Positions 19,396 to 28,236 of a DNA stretch of 64,000 nt are shown piece by piece. Under the pieces are notes generated by a model. The model worked only from the letters and a program-made list of their open reading frames with translations, did not search any database and was not told the origin of the DNA. Position numbers and translations under genes: made by a program. The DNA comes from Synechococcus sp. MU1617 (GTDB taxonomy: Bacteria; Cyanobacteriota; Cyanobacteriia; PCC-6307; Cyanobiaceae). Numbering within the stretch: position 1 is the stretch's first letter; the number at the start of each line of letters is the position of its first letter. Location of the stretch: assembly GCF_020514235.1 (NCBI RefSeq), contig NZ_VTLB01000006.1, positions 62,001 to 126,000 on the forward strand, given 5' to 3'.

Positions 19396-20514
19396 ATGAT
19401 GTCAGGCATCACCTCCATGGGAACGACACTGTTGATCGGATCGTGTGAGCCGTTCAGTGGGAAGTCGGCCCTCGTTCTTGGAATTGCCCAGCAGCTTGCT
19501 CGCGCCGGACAGCAGATCAGGTTCGGAAAGCCCTTGGCCACAAGCCTGGATTGGGATCCGAACCAGGGCCCGTTGCCTCAACCTCTCATCGACGACGACG
19601 TTCGCTTTGTTGGTGAAACGCTGAATCTGCCGCCTGAACGTCTGATTCCTTCGATGCATCTGCTGTCGCCGACAACAGCTGCCCAGCGCCTTGGCCAGGG
19701 CGAGTTGGATGCCGGCCAAGGTTTCGCGGAGCTTCGTCAGCGCATTCAGGCTGACGAAGGACTCACCCTCTTGGAATGTGCGGGAAGTCTCCAGGAGGGA
19801 TTGCTGTACGGCCTCAGCCTTCCGCAGCTGGCCACAGGTCTGGATGCCAAGGTCGTGTTGGTGCACCTTTGGCAGGACAGCCGCAGCGTGGATGCGCTGC
19901 TGGCGGCCAAGCAGACCCTGGGTGACCGTCTGGTTGGAGTGGTGCTCAACGCCGTCACGCCAGAGGAGGTCGAAAGCTTGGAGCGCCAGGTGGTTCCTGC
20001 CTTGCAGGGCCTGGGCCTGCAGGTGTTCGGCGTTATGCCCCGTTCCCCGTTGCTGCGCAGCGTCACGGTTGGTGAGTTGGTGCGGCGGCTGAATGCCCGG
20101 GTGATTTGCTGCCAGGAAAGGCAGGAACTGTTGGTGGAAACCCTGAGCATCGGGGCGATGAATGTGAATTCGGCCATGGAGTTCTTTCGAAAACGACGCA
20201 ACATGGCTGTGGTGACGGGGGCTGATCGCACGGACATCCAGTTGGCTGCTCTGGAGGCATCAACCCAATGTTTGATCCTTACTGGGGCAGGGGAACCTCT
20301 TCCTCAATTGATCAATCGCGCTGAAGAATTGGACGTGCCCTTGCTCAAGGTGGAGCATGACACCCTGGCCACGGTGGGCGTGATTGAGCAGGCGTTCGGT
20401 CATGTGCGCTTGCATGAAGCTGTGAAGGCCACCTACGCCTTCCGTCTTGTGGAAGAGCACTGCAAGCTCGATCAGCTCTTCAATGCATTGAATCTGACGG
20501 TTCAGCACGCCTGA
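19396..20514 (+). CDS. Phosphotransacetylase-family protein (BioD-like ATPase + DRTGG)
   Basis: This 372-residue protein has an N-terminal P-loop domain of the BioD/CobQ type (LLIGSCEPFSGKSALVLGIA) and a C-terminal DRTGG-like domain (FFRKRRNMAVVTGADRTDIQLAALE). This pair also occurs N-terminal to Pta in some bacteria, but the acetyltransferase domain itself is absent, so it is probably a regulator or a nucleotide sensor. Starts at ATG 19396, 19399 or 19417 are possible. It follows the small conserved gene by 5 bp and precedes the DprA-like gene by 16 bp. Confidence 0.78.
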   Translation: MMSGITSMGTTLLIGSCEPFSGKSALVLGIAQQLARAGQQIRFGKPLATSLDWDPNQGPLPQPLIDDDVRFVGETLNLPPERLIPSMHLLSPTTAAQRLGQGELDAGQGFAELRQRIQADEGLTLLECAGSLQEGLLYGLSLPQLATGLDAKVVLVHLWQDSRSVDALLAAKQTLGDRLVGVVLNAVTPEEVESLERQVVPALQGLGLQVFGVMPRSPLLRSVTVGELVRRLNARVICCQERQELLVETLSIGAMNVNSAMEFFRKRRNMAVVTGADRTDIQLAALEASTQCLILTGAGEPLPQLINRAEELDVPLLKVEHDTLATVGVIEQAFGHVRLHEAVKATYAFRLVEEHCKLDQLFNALNLTVQHA

Positions 20515-20530
20515 TGGTTGCTAACTTCCG

Positions 20531-21067
20531 ATGAAATCAGGCGGCGGGTTTTCATTGGGTCAGTCACTGGATCTGCCAGCTCTTGATCGGGTTGACACCC
20601 TTGCGCAGGAACTCGCTCTTCTGCAGGACAAAAGCCAACGAAGGATCGCCATTCTCGGTAGCCGTCATGTGCCCGTTGTGGCGGTTCACCTGATCGAATT
20701 GGTGGCCCGCTCACTGGTGCAGGAAGGCCATTCCCTGATCACATCAGGATCTCAGGGAGTGAATGCTGCGGTGATTCGCGGGTGCCTTGAGGTGGATCCC
20801 TCCAAACTCACCGTGCTCTTGCCCCAGAGCCTCGATCGACAGGTGCCTGAAATCCGAGATCTCCTGGACAGGGTGTTGCACCTTGTGGACAAGCCCGAGC
20901 AGGATGATCTGCCTCTGCCGATGGCCAGCAGTTTGTGCAATCAAGAGATCATCAACCGTTGTGATCAGTTGATCTGTCTCGCATTTCACGACAGTGAAAC
21001 GCTGTTGGCGAGTGCACGAACTGCGGAGGATATGGGGAAGGTGGTGAGCCTTCTCTACTTCGACTGA
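20531..21067 (+). CDS. DprA-like Rossmann protein (SLOG superfamily)
   Basis: This single-domain protein of 178 residues has RRIAILGSRHVPVVAVHLIELVA followed by LITSGSQGVNAAVIRGCLE, the Rossmann-like nucleotide/DNA-binding pattern of DprA (compare TSGGARGIDAxAH), without the DprA winged helix. Cyanobacterial homologs are often called DNA recombination-mediator protein A. The SLOG fold may also bind nucleotides in signalling. It is the last gene of the three-gene run and ends tail-to-tail with the MAPEG gene with no gap. Confidence 0.72.
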   Translation: MKSGGGFSLGQSLDLPALDRVDTLAQELALLQDKSQRRIAILGSRHVPVVAVHLIELVARSLVQEGHSLITSGSQGVNAAVIRGCLEVDPSKLTVLLPQSLDRQVPEIRDLLDRVLHLVDKPEQDDLPLPMASSLCNQEIINRCDQLICLAFHDSETLLASARTAEDMGKVVSLLYFD

Positions 21068-21484
21068 TCAGCCGGCAGTGCTGATCACGGCCCGAAGTCC
21101 CTCCACGTAGCAGATGCCAACGGCAGTCACCCCCGTGGCCCAGCAGAGTCCCCTCAGAGGTGGGACGTTGCCGACGTAGGCGAACAGATAAACGAAACGG
21201 ATGCCTGGCCAGATCCAAGCTGCCGTGACGGCCGTTGGGCTGTTGACTCCGCTGATCAGACACAACAGCATTGCCGGTGCCCCCAGGGTCAGTGCTTCCC
21301 AGCTGTTCTCCTGTGCCCACACGGCGCGCTGCCCGAAGGCTGGCAGCCGTTCAAACATCGCCCGAGGTGCCTGAAGATCAGCCATGGTGAAGTCGGCTTT
21401 GGCCCGTCCGGCACCAGTGAGCACGATGCTCACCATCACGACGGCTCCCATCAGGCAGAGGGCCCAGGCAAACGCAGGAGACAT
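21068..21484 (-). CDS. MAPEG family membrane protein
   Basis: This 138-residue protein has four hydrophobic segments and the MAPEG-like pattern RAMFERLPAFGQRAVWAQENSWEALTLGAPAMLL with RFVYLFAYVGNVPPLR near the end. Eukaryotic MAPEG members use glutathione in eicosanoid metabolism; bacterial roles are mostly unknown. It stands alone between convergent and divergent neighbours. Confidence 0.85.
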   Translation of the reverse strand: MSPAFAWALCLMGAVVMVSIVLTGAGRAKADFTMADLQAPRAMFERLPAFGQRAVWAQENSWEALTLGAPAMLLCLISGVNSPTAVTAAWIWPGIRFVYLFAYVGNVPPLRGLCWATGVTAVGICYVEGLRAVISTAG

Positions 21485-21583
21485 GACATCCGATCAATCC
21501 CGTGGACCCTAACGGGCACGGGTGGACCGCAACCTGCTGGAGATCGGCGGGTTTCTAAGCTGGAGGATCGACAGGTTTGCGAC

Positions 21584-22081
21584 ATGGCCAGCACTTATTC
21601 CTTCGATGTGGTCTCCGACTTTGATCGTCAGGAGCTGGTGAACACCCTGGATCAGGTGCGTCGCGATGTTGGCAACCGTTATGACCTCAAAGATTCAGGT
21701 ACCGAGATTGACCTGGAGGAAACCGAGCTGGTGATCACCACGGCCAGTGATATGACGCTTCAGGCTGTGGAGGATGTGCTGCGAACAAAAGCGACCAAAC
21801 GCAACCTGTCTCTCAAGATTTTCGATTTTCAATCACCTGAAACAGCAGGAGGCAATCGGGTGAAGCAGGTGGTGAAGCTGCGTAAAGGCCTGAGTCAGGA
21901 GATTGCTAAGAAGCTGAGCAAGATGGTGCGTGATGAGCTCAAAAAGGTGACGGTGGCAATCCAGGGTGAAAGTGTGCGGATCACGGGCAAGAGCAAAGAT
22001 GATCTACAAGCCGCGATTCAGCTCGTCAAGAGTAAGGAAGATGAGCTTGATGTTCCTTTGCAGTTTGAGAACTATCGCTGA
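21584..22081 (+). CDS. YajQ family nucleotide-binding protein
   Basis: This 165-residue YajQ/UPF0234 protein has SYSFDVVSDFDRQELVNTLDQ-like sequence at the N terminus, an EVGNRYDLKD-type block (VGNRYDLKDSGTEID) and QVVKLRKGLSQEIAKKL with DDLQAAIQLVK at the end. YajQ proteins bind nucleic acid or, in some bacteria, cyclic di-GMP. Start ATG is preceded by no strong Shine-Dalgarno. Confidence 0.92.
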   Translation: MASTYSFDVVSDFDRQELVNTLDQVRRDVGNRYDLKDSGTEIDLEETELVITTASDMTLQAVEDVLRTKATKRNLSLKIFDFQSPETAGGNRVKQVVKLRKGLSQEIAKKLSKMVRDELKKVTVAIQGESVRITGKSKDDLQAAIQLVKSKEDELDVPLQFENYR

Positions 22082-22232
22082 TGAGGAGATTGCAACGTTT
22101 GGCTTTGAGGTGATGCAAGTCCAAAAGCAGTCTTGATGGTGTCCCCAAAAATGTGAGTTCCTGCCACAAACCCATGGCTCAACAAGTTTTGTGCTGGTGT
22201 TTGTGGTAATTTGATCAAAATTTTCGGTTTTA
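22082..22232. other. A+T-richer intergenic stretch before glycosyltransferase
   Basis: By eye this stretch is near 45 percent G+C, clearly below the ~60 percent of the neighbours, and contains no ORF I would support. The low G+C continues into the following glycosyltransferase gene, so I read it as the left end of a transferred or fast-evolving segment. No repeats or tRNA-derived attachment site were found. Confidence 0.45.
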
Positions 22233-23222
22233 GTGAGCAGCTTCGCCATCGCGGTTCGTGTTTTTGATGGCGAAGCTCCCTACCTTCAGTCTTTCATTGA
22301 TCACCATCGCCGCCTAGGTGTTGATTCTTTTTACCCGGTGGTGGCCCCTGGGGCTGCGCCACTGTGTCGCGAAATTTTTGCGCGAAATGGAATTGCTTTC
22401 CATGAGTCGGATGGTCAGAGAATTAGTTCTGTTCAGGATCTGATTCGTGAGGATTATGTCGCCGTTATTGATGCTGACGAATACTTGCATCCTGATCTGT
22501 TCTCTTTCCTCGATCAGGAGAAGGCGGAATCGCTTCTGATGCCTTGGAGGCTGACGGCATCGATGAATGATGGGTTTTTTGAAGCTCCGCAAAAGAGATT
22601 TTTTGTTTTTCCTCAGATCAAGTCGATCGTCAAAACATCGGCGCTTCATCGGCTTCGCCTTCATGCTTCTGCCACGACTGGGTCGGGGCGTTGCCTGGGG
22701 ATTGCACAAGGCCAGCAATTCCCTGTGCAGCATTACTACCTTCGCGGTCTCGATGACCTCCTGCTGAAAGAGGGTGGTGTTGTGAAGCGAACCTTGGCGC
22801 AGAGTTCAGGACGGAAGGAGGTGAATCTGAACGCTGATACGAATTCGATGGATTTCCCCAGCCGTCATGCCCGTGTGGCCTTCCTTTTGAACGTGCTCAA
22901 GTCCATGCCTGACCAGCCTGACCCCTACAGCATGTCGTTAGATCGTTCCATGTTGGATCATCTCCGGGACAATGTTGAGGGTGATCCAGAAGCTGCTAAG
23001 CAAGAGCTACATGACAGTGTTGTGAAGATTCAAAAGGTTTACCGGAACCGCACAATTCGTCGGGAAATTAGAGCCACGCAGCAGCTCCTTGCTGCAGATC
23101 CGTGCAAGGTGAGTTACCAAAAAAGGGTCTTGAAATTGCTTCGCCAGGATTTTCAGTTTCGTCGCTCATGGTTGGGACGTCTGGAACACACTTGTGACTC
23201 CTTGTTGATGCATTGGACTTGA
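22233..23222 (+). CDS. Glycosyltransferase (family 2/92-like)
   Basis: This 329-residue putative glycosyltransferase starts at GTG. The N terminus FAIAVRVFDGEAPYLQSFIDHH with LGVDSFYPVV is the GT-A nucleotide-binding start. VAVIDADEYLHPDLFSFL (DADE at 80-83) supplies the DxD metal site, and QHYYLRGLDDLLLKEGG resembles the His-Tyr acceptor-side motif of GT92-like proteins. The C-terminal 80 residues are basic and helical, with no membrane anchor. Base composition is poorer in G+C than the flanks, typical of surface-polysaccharide genes exchanged among marine Synechococcus. Confidence 0.75.
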   Translation: MSSFAIAVRVFDGEAPYLQSFIDHHRRLGVDSFYPVVAPGAAPLCREIFARNGIAFHESDGQRISSVQDLIREDYVAVIDADEYLHPDLFSFLDQEKAESLLMPWRLTASMNDGFFEAPQKRFFVFPQIKSIVKTSALHRLRLHASATTGSGRCLGIAQGQQFPVQHYYLRGLDDLLLKEGGVVKRTLAQSSGRKEVNLNADTNSMDFPSRHARVAFLLNVLKSMPDQPDPYSMSLDRSMLDHLRDNVEGDPEAAKQELHDSVVKIQKVYRNRTIRREIRATQQLLAADPCKVSYQKRVLKLLRQDFQFRRSWLGRLEHTCDSLLMHWT

Positions 23223-23245
23223 GCTGCATGGGTGAGGGACGACGT

Positions 23246-23500
23246 CTAATCGCTCTGGTCCCGGGCCCGTCGAGCATCGATGATCTTCGCCAGTTCCAGC
23301 ACATAGCCTGCGGTGCACCAGCGCCCATGACTGCGGGATCGGTTTTCAGGGTCCGAACGGATTTCAGCGGTCTCTGCCATTACTAGATCCAGCTCTCCCT
23401 GCGGCAGGTCATAGAGCTCCTGTAATTCAAGTTCCCGGCTGAGCAGATGGCTGCGAAACCATTTGCGGTTTAGTTCCTGGGGCGGGATGTCTCGGCTCAA
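23246..23500 (-). CDS. Conserved hypothetical protein, 84 residues
   Basis: This small charged soluble protein begins MSRDIPPQELNRKWFRSHLL and ends YVLELAKIIDARRARDQSD, mostly helical by composition. I do not recognise the family. It stands on the minus strand between the glycosyltransferase and the phosphoribosyltransferase, divergent from the latter with only 35 bp between starts. An internal in-frame start is possible. Confidence 0.6.
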   Translation of the reverse strand: MSRDIPPQELNRKWFRSHLLSRELELQELYDLPQGELDLVMAETAEIRSDPENRSRSHGRWCTAGYVLELAKIIDARRARDQSD

Positions 23501-23535
23501 GGGGCATCACTGCGTGGATGTGTCATTCTCCGGCC

Positions 23536-23928
23536 ATGCAGGTACTGAGCTGGGCCCAATTCGATCAGGCGGTGCAGCAGTTGGCTTCACGCTTTGCCGA
23601 TTCTGCGTTGACTGGCGTTTATGGGGTCCCCCGGGGAGGGCTGTGCCTTGCCGTCGCGCTCAGCCATGCGATCGATCGCCCCTTGCTCTCAGCACCCGAG
23701 CAATCAGCCCTCATTGTGGATGATGTCTATGAAACCGGACGCACCTTGCAGTCGTTGAAACTTCAAGTGCCGCAGGCATCCTTCGCTGTTTGGGTCAGCA
23801 AGGGTTGTCCTGATTGGTGGACGGCAGCTGTGATTGTCGAGTCGTCGGAATGGCTGGTGTTCCCTTGGGAAAACCTTGAACAGGCCCGTGCGGACGAGCA
23901 GGCCTATCGCGCCTCCCGTGGCTTGTGA
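23536..23928 (+). CDS. Phosphoribosyltransferase-like protein
   Basis: This short type I PRTase fold of about 130 residues has GVYGVPRGGLCLAVAL near the pyrophosphate loop and ALIVDDVYETGRTLQSL, the PRPP-binding signature (VDDvxxTGrT). Similar proteins act on purine bases, but the hood region that selects the base is short, so the substrate is open. ATG 23536 is preferred over 23518. The stop overlaps the next start by one base (TGATG), so translation is probably coupled. Confidence 0.82.
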   Translation: MQVLSWAQFDQAVQQLASRFADSALTGVYGVPRGGLCLAVALSHAIDRPLLSAPEQSALIVDDVYETGRTLQSLKLQVPQASFAVWVSKGCPDWWTAAVIVESSEWLVFPWENLEQARADEQAYRASRGL

Positions 23929-24398
23929 TGAACAACACCGCACTCAGGATTTATTTGGCGTCTCCCTATGGCTTTTCGGCGCAGTGGAAGCGGCTGCTGT
24001 TGCCGGAGTTCATCGGGGCATTGGAAGCCCTGGGGTTGGAGGTATGGGAGCCCTTTTCGCGCAATGGTCAGGTGAATCTGGCGGAACCGGGATGGGCCTA
24101 TCGCGTCGCGCAGCGGGACCTGCAGGATGTGCGTGATGCTGATGCCCTGTTCGCCATCGTGAATGGAACGCCACCCGATGAAGGGGTCATGGTGGAACTT
24201 GGTGCTGCCATTGCCCTTGGTAAACCCACCTTCTTGTTTCGGGATGATTTCCGCAGGTGCACCGATTCCGAGCAGTATCCGCTCAACTTGATGTTGTTTG
24301 CCGGTCTTCCCGAACTGGAATGGCAGAAGTACGTCTACAGCGACGTGTCTCAGATCAATGATCCCCAGAAAGCCTTGGCCTGTTGGGCACGATCTTGA
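23928..24398 (+). CDS. Nucleoside 2-deoxyribosyltransferase
   Basis: This 156-residue protein of the Ndt family swaps bases on 2-deoxyribonucleosides. It has IYLASPYGF (N-terminal IYLAgPf-like), RDLQDVRDADALFAIVNGTPPDEGVMVELGAA (Asp and catalytic Glu-type motif, GTxxxxGvxxElg) and ALGKPTFLFRDDFR. Coupled to the phosphoribosyltransferase by a 1-bp overlap, it suggests nucleobase salvage. Length is normal for the family. Confidence 0.88.
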   Translation: MNNTALRIYLASPYGFSAQWKRLLLPEFIGALEALGLEVWEPFSRNGQVNLAEPGWAYRVAQRDLQDVRDADALFAIVNGTPPDEGVMVELGAAIALGKPTFLFRDDFRRCTDSEQYPLNLMLFAGLPELEWQKYVYSDVSQINDPQKALACWARS

Positions 24399-24474
24399 TT
24401 CTCTGGTGAATCAATCGTGGTCTGTTGATGCTGCTCGCTTTTGGATGAGCGCTACCGGGTTGTGATGGTGATGA

Positions 24475-24894
24475 TCAGTTGATGTTTGGTTGTCTCAGTT
24501 CAAAGGGCGCGGGAAGAAGTTGCTCAAGTTGCCTTGTTCCCACACCATCAATGCTCACCTCGGCCTTGCTTGGCAGCAGTTCCTGCATCACCTGACGGCA
24601 TGCGCCGCATGGCATGCGGGATCCTGGGGCTGCATCGCTTTTGGCATCGATGCAGCTCACGGCCAGTTCAATCGGTTGTTTGCCCTGGCTGATCGCCGTA
24701 AAAAGGGCGACCCGCTCGGCACAGATGCTCAGCCCATAACTGGCATTTTCCACATTGCAGCCGTCGATCACACTGCCGTCATCACATCGCACGGCAGCTC
24801 CCACGTGGAAGTTCGAGTAAGGGCAATGGGCACGTTTGGCGGCTTGTTGAGCGCGCACCAGTAAAGACTCAGCGTTGTTCTCGGCAGGTGCCAT
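24475..24894 (-). CDS. cdd: Cytidine deaminase
   Basis: This protein of about 139 residues deaminates cytidine/deoxycytidine to uridine. Zinc ligands are visible as GLSICAERVALF (Cys-Ala-Glu) and RMPCGACRQVM (two Cys). The N-terminal ...AHCPYSNFHVGAAV is family-typical. ATG 24894 (MAPAENN) or 24906 (MKRPMAP) may be the start. It converges on the deoxyribosyltransferase, making a small salvage neighbourhood, and its 5' end overlaps the preceding gene by 26-38 bp. Confidence 0.92.
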   Translation of the reverse strand: MAPAENNAESLLVRAQQAAKRAHCPYSNFHVGAAVRCDDGSVIDGCNVENASYGLSICAERVALFTAISQGKQPIELAVSCIDAKSDAAPGSRMPCGACRQVMQELLPSKAEVSIDGVGTRQLEQLLPAPFELRQPNIN

Positions 24895-25333
24895 GGGCCG
24901 TTTCAAAAAGGCTGCTCAGGGTTTGCGTCCCAGCCGATTGGGTCAGCCTGGATTGCTGGCTGAGTTCGAATCCCTTTTGGGGATCAATGACCAGATCTCC
25001 GCTCACTGCAACATGACTCTCCTGGGCAGGTCTGCTGGAGGCGCCGGAGTCGTTGAATTTCAGTGCTCCTAATGAGGCTTCGTAAGACCAGTGATAGGTC
25101 ATGCGATCCTCCTCCATCTGCTCAACACCGGAACTACTGAAGCGTTCCACCAGGGAGGTGAGCCTGCTGTCGATCACTGTCTCCGGTTGAATCCCAGGTT
25201 TTTCACCGCGATCAACCCGGAATTGCTGCTGCTCAAGCTGTCGAATGCCTGGGATCGGTTGGCCAGACCACCGGCTCTCCACGGTCTGGATCGTGCAGAC
25301 CAGTGGAGGCAGAGGAGGTACTGGGGCCAGCAC
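24869..25333 (-). CDS. Conserved hypothetical protein between hemL and cdd
   Basis: This ORF of about 154 residues starts at GTG, 7 bp after the hemL stop, and overlaps the cdd start. The part beginning VLAPVPPLPPLVCTIQTVES is varied and protein-like (EEDRMTYHWSYEASLGALKF). The frame extends upstream to 25573 but there it is only a shadow of hemL. No signal peptide or motif is evident; I do not recognise a family. Its position between two genes with no gap supports a real gene. Confidence 0.5.
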   Translation of the reverse strand: MLAPVPPLPPLVCTIQTVESRWSGQPIPGIRQLEQQQFRVDRGEKPGIQPETVIDSRLTSLVERFSSSGVEQMEEDRMTYHWSYEASLGALKFNDSGASSRPAQESHVAVSGDLVIDPQKGFELSQQSRLTQSAGTQTLSSLFETAHGTCREQR

Positions 25334-25340
25334 GGAACGA

Positions 25341-26657
<1,317 letters not shown>

Positions 26658-26737
26658 AGGGCTGATGCAAACCGTGCAACATCCTGACTCAGGAACGTCC
26701 GGTTCTGTTTGCTGTGTTTCTTAATTGCCCACTTCGC

Positions 26738-26753
26738 ACGCATTTTGATGCGT
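26738..26753. promoter_or_regulatory. Perfect inverted repeat between hemL and glcD
   Basis: ACGCAT, spacer TTTG, ATGCGT: a perfect 6-bp inverted repeat in the 121-bp divergent region between hemL and the glycolate oxidase gene. It could be an operator or a short hairpin. There is no T-tract, so it is not a canonical terminator. The function is speculative. Confidence 0.25.
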
Positions 26754-26778
26754 AGTCTTTAGTCAGATCGAGATCGAT

Positions 26779-28230
26779 GTGGCCCACGACTGGTCAGTAC
26801 TGGAGAGGGATCTGCGCCGATGTCTGCCCCCTCGGGCCATCGTGGCGAAGCGTCAGGAACTGCTCAGTTACGACTGTGACGGACTGACGCTTGAGCGCCA
26901 CTGTCCGCCTCTGGCGGTGCTGCCGGAGACCACCGAACAGGTCGCCGCGGTGTTGCAGTGCTGCCATCGGCACGGTGTGCCGTTTGTGGCTCGCGGCAGC
27001 GGAACCGGCCTCTCGGGGGGAGCGTTGGTGGATCAGCAGGCGCTTCTGGTGGTGACCAGTCGCATGCGTCGGGTGCTCGACCTTGATCTGGCCAATCAGC
27101 GGGTCACGGTGCAGCCCGGGGTCATCAACAGCTGGGTGACGCGCGCTGTCGCAGGTGATGGGTTTTATTACGCCCCGGATCCGTCCAGCCAGGTGGTTTG
27201 CAGCATCGGCGGCAATGTGGCAGAAAATTCGGGAGGGGTGCACTGCCTCAAATACGGCGTGACCAGCAACCACGTGATGGGGCTTGAGGTGGTGCTGCCC
27301 GATGGAACCATCACGCAGTTGGGCAATGGGCTGGCCGAATCCTGCGAACTGGATCTACGTGGTGCGTTCATCGGCAGCGAAGGAACGCTGGGCATTGCAA
27401 CGGCCATCACCCTGCGCCTGCTTCGGGCTCCGGAGTGCGTGAACGTGCTGTTGGCGGATTTCGCCACGATGGAAGCGGCAGGGGAAGCGGTGCGATCGGT
27501 GACCGCGAGCGGCCTCTTGCCGGCGGGGATGGAAATCATGGACAACGTCACCATCAACGCCGTCAATGATTTTTTCGGGTACGACGAGTACCCCCGTGAT
27601 GCTGCGGCCGTTCTGCTGATTGAGCTCGATGGCCAGGAGGCTGAGGTTCAGGCCTCTTCTGAACGTGCCGAAGCGCTTTGTCGAGCGGCAGGGGCCCGTG
27701 GGCTGCGGCGGGCCCAAGACCCCACGGAGTGCGAGGTCCTCTGGAAAGGCCGTAAATCCGCGTTTTCCGCAGTGGGCAAAATCACGCCGACCTATTACGT
27801 GCAAGACGGTGTTGTTCCCCGCAGCAGCCTTCCGTCGGTACTTGCGGCAATTGAACGGCTCAGCCAGGAGCACGGCCTGCCCGTGGCCAATGTTTTCCAT
27901 GCCGGCGATGGCAATCTTCATCCATTGATCCTGTATTCCCTGGACCAGCCCAACGTGGAGAGGAGCGTCAAGGAGCTCGGTGCCGCCATCCTGCGAGTGT
28001 GTCTTGATGCTGGCGGCAGCATCAGCGGAGAGCATGGCGTCGGCGCCGACAAGCGTTGCTACCTCGACTGGATGTTCACCCCCGACGACCTGGAAACGAT
28101 GGGGTTGTTGCGTTCCGCCTTCGATCCGGACAACCGGGCCAATCCGGGCAAGGTGCTGCCTACGCCGCGCACCTGCGGGGAATCGGCCAAACGGATGGTG
28201 ACGCTGCCCGCCGGAGTTGAGCTCTACTGA
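26779..28230 (+). CDS. glcD: Glycolate oxidase subunit GlcD-like FAD-linked oxidase
   Basis: This 483-residue FAD-linked (PCMH/VAO type) oxidoreductase has PFVARGSGTGLSGGALV and GSIGGNVAENSGGVHCLKYG-type FAD-binding blocks (SIGGNVAENSGGVHCLKYG) in the N-terminal half and VFHAGDGNLHPLILY with GSISGEHGVGADK in the C-terminal cap. GlcD oxidises glycolate or D-lactate; in cyanobacteria it serves photorespiration. GlcE and GlcF are not adjacent. The start is GTG. Confidence 0.9.
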   Translation: MAHDWSVLERDLRRCLPPRAIVAKRQELLSYDCDGLTLERHCPPLAVLPETTEQVAAVLQCCHRHGVPFVARGSGTGLSGGALVDQQALLVVTSRMRRVLDLDLANQRVTVQPGVINSWVTRAVAGDGFYYAPDPSSQVVCSIGGNVAENSGGVHCLKYGVTSNHVMGLEVVLPDGTITQLGNGLAESCELDLRGAFIGSEGTLGIATAITLRLLRAPECVNVLLADFATMEAAGEAVRSVTASGLLPAGMEIMDNVTINAVNDFFGYDEYPRDAAAVLLIELDGQEAEVQASSERAEALCRAAGARGLRRAQDPTECEVLWKGRKSAFSAVGKITPTYYVQDGVVPRSSLPSVLAAIERLSQEHGLPVANVFHAGDGNLHPLILYSLDQPNVERSVKELGAAILRVCLDAGGSISGEHGVGADKRCYLDWMFTPDDLETMGLLRSAFDPDNRANPGKVLPTPRTCGESAKRMVTLPAGVELY

Positions 28231-28236
28231 ACTGAA

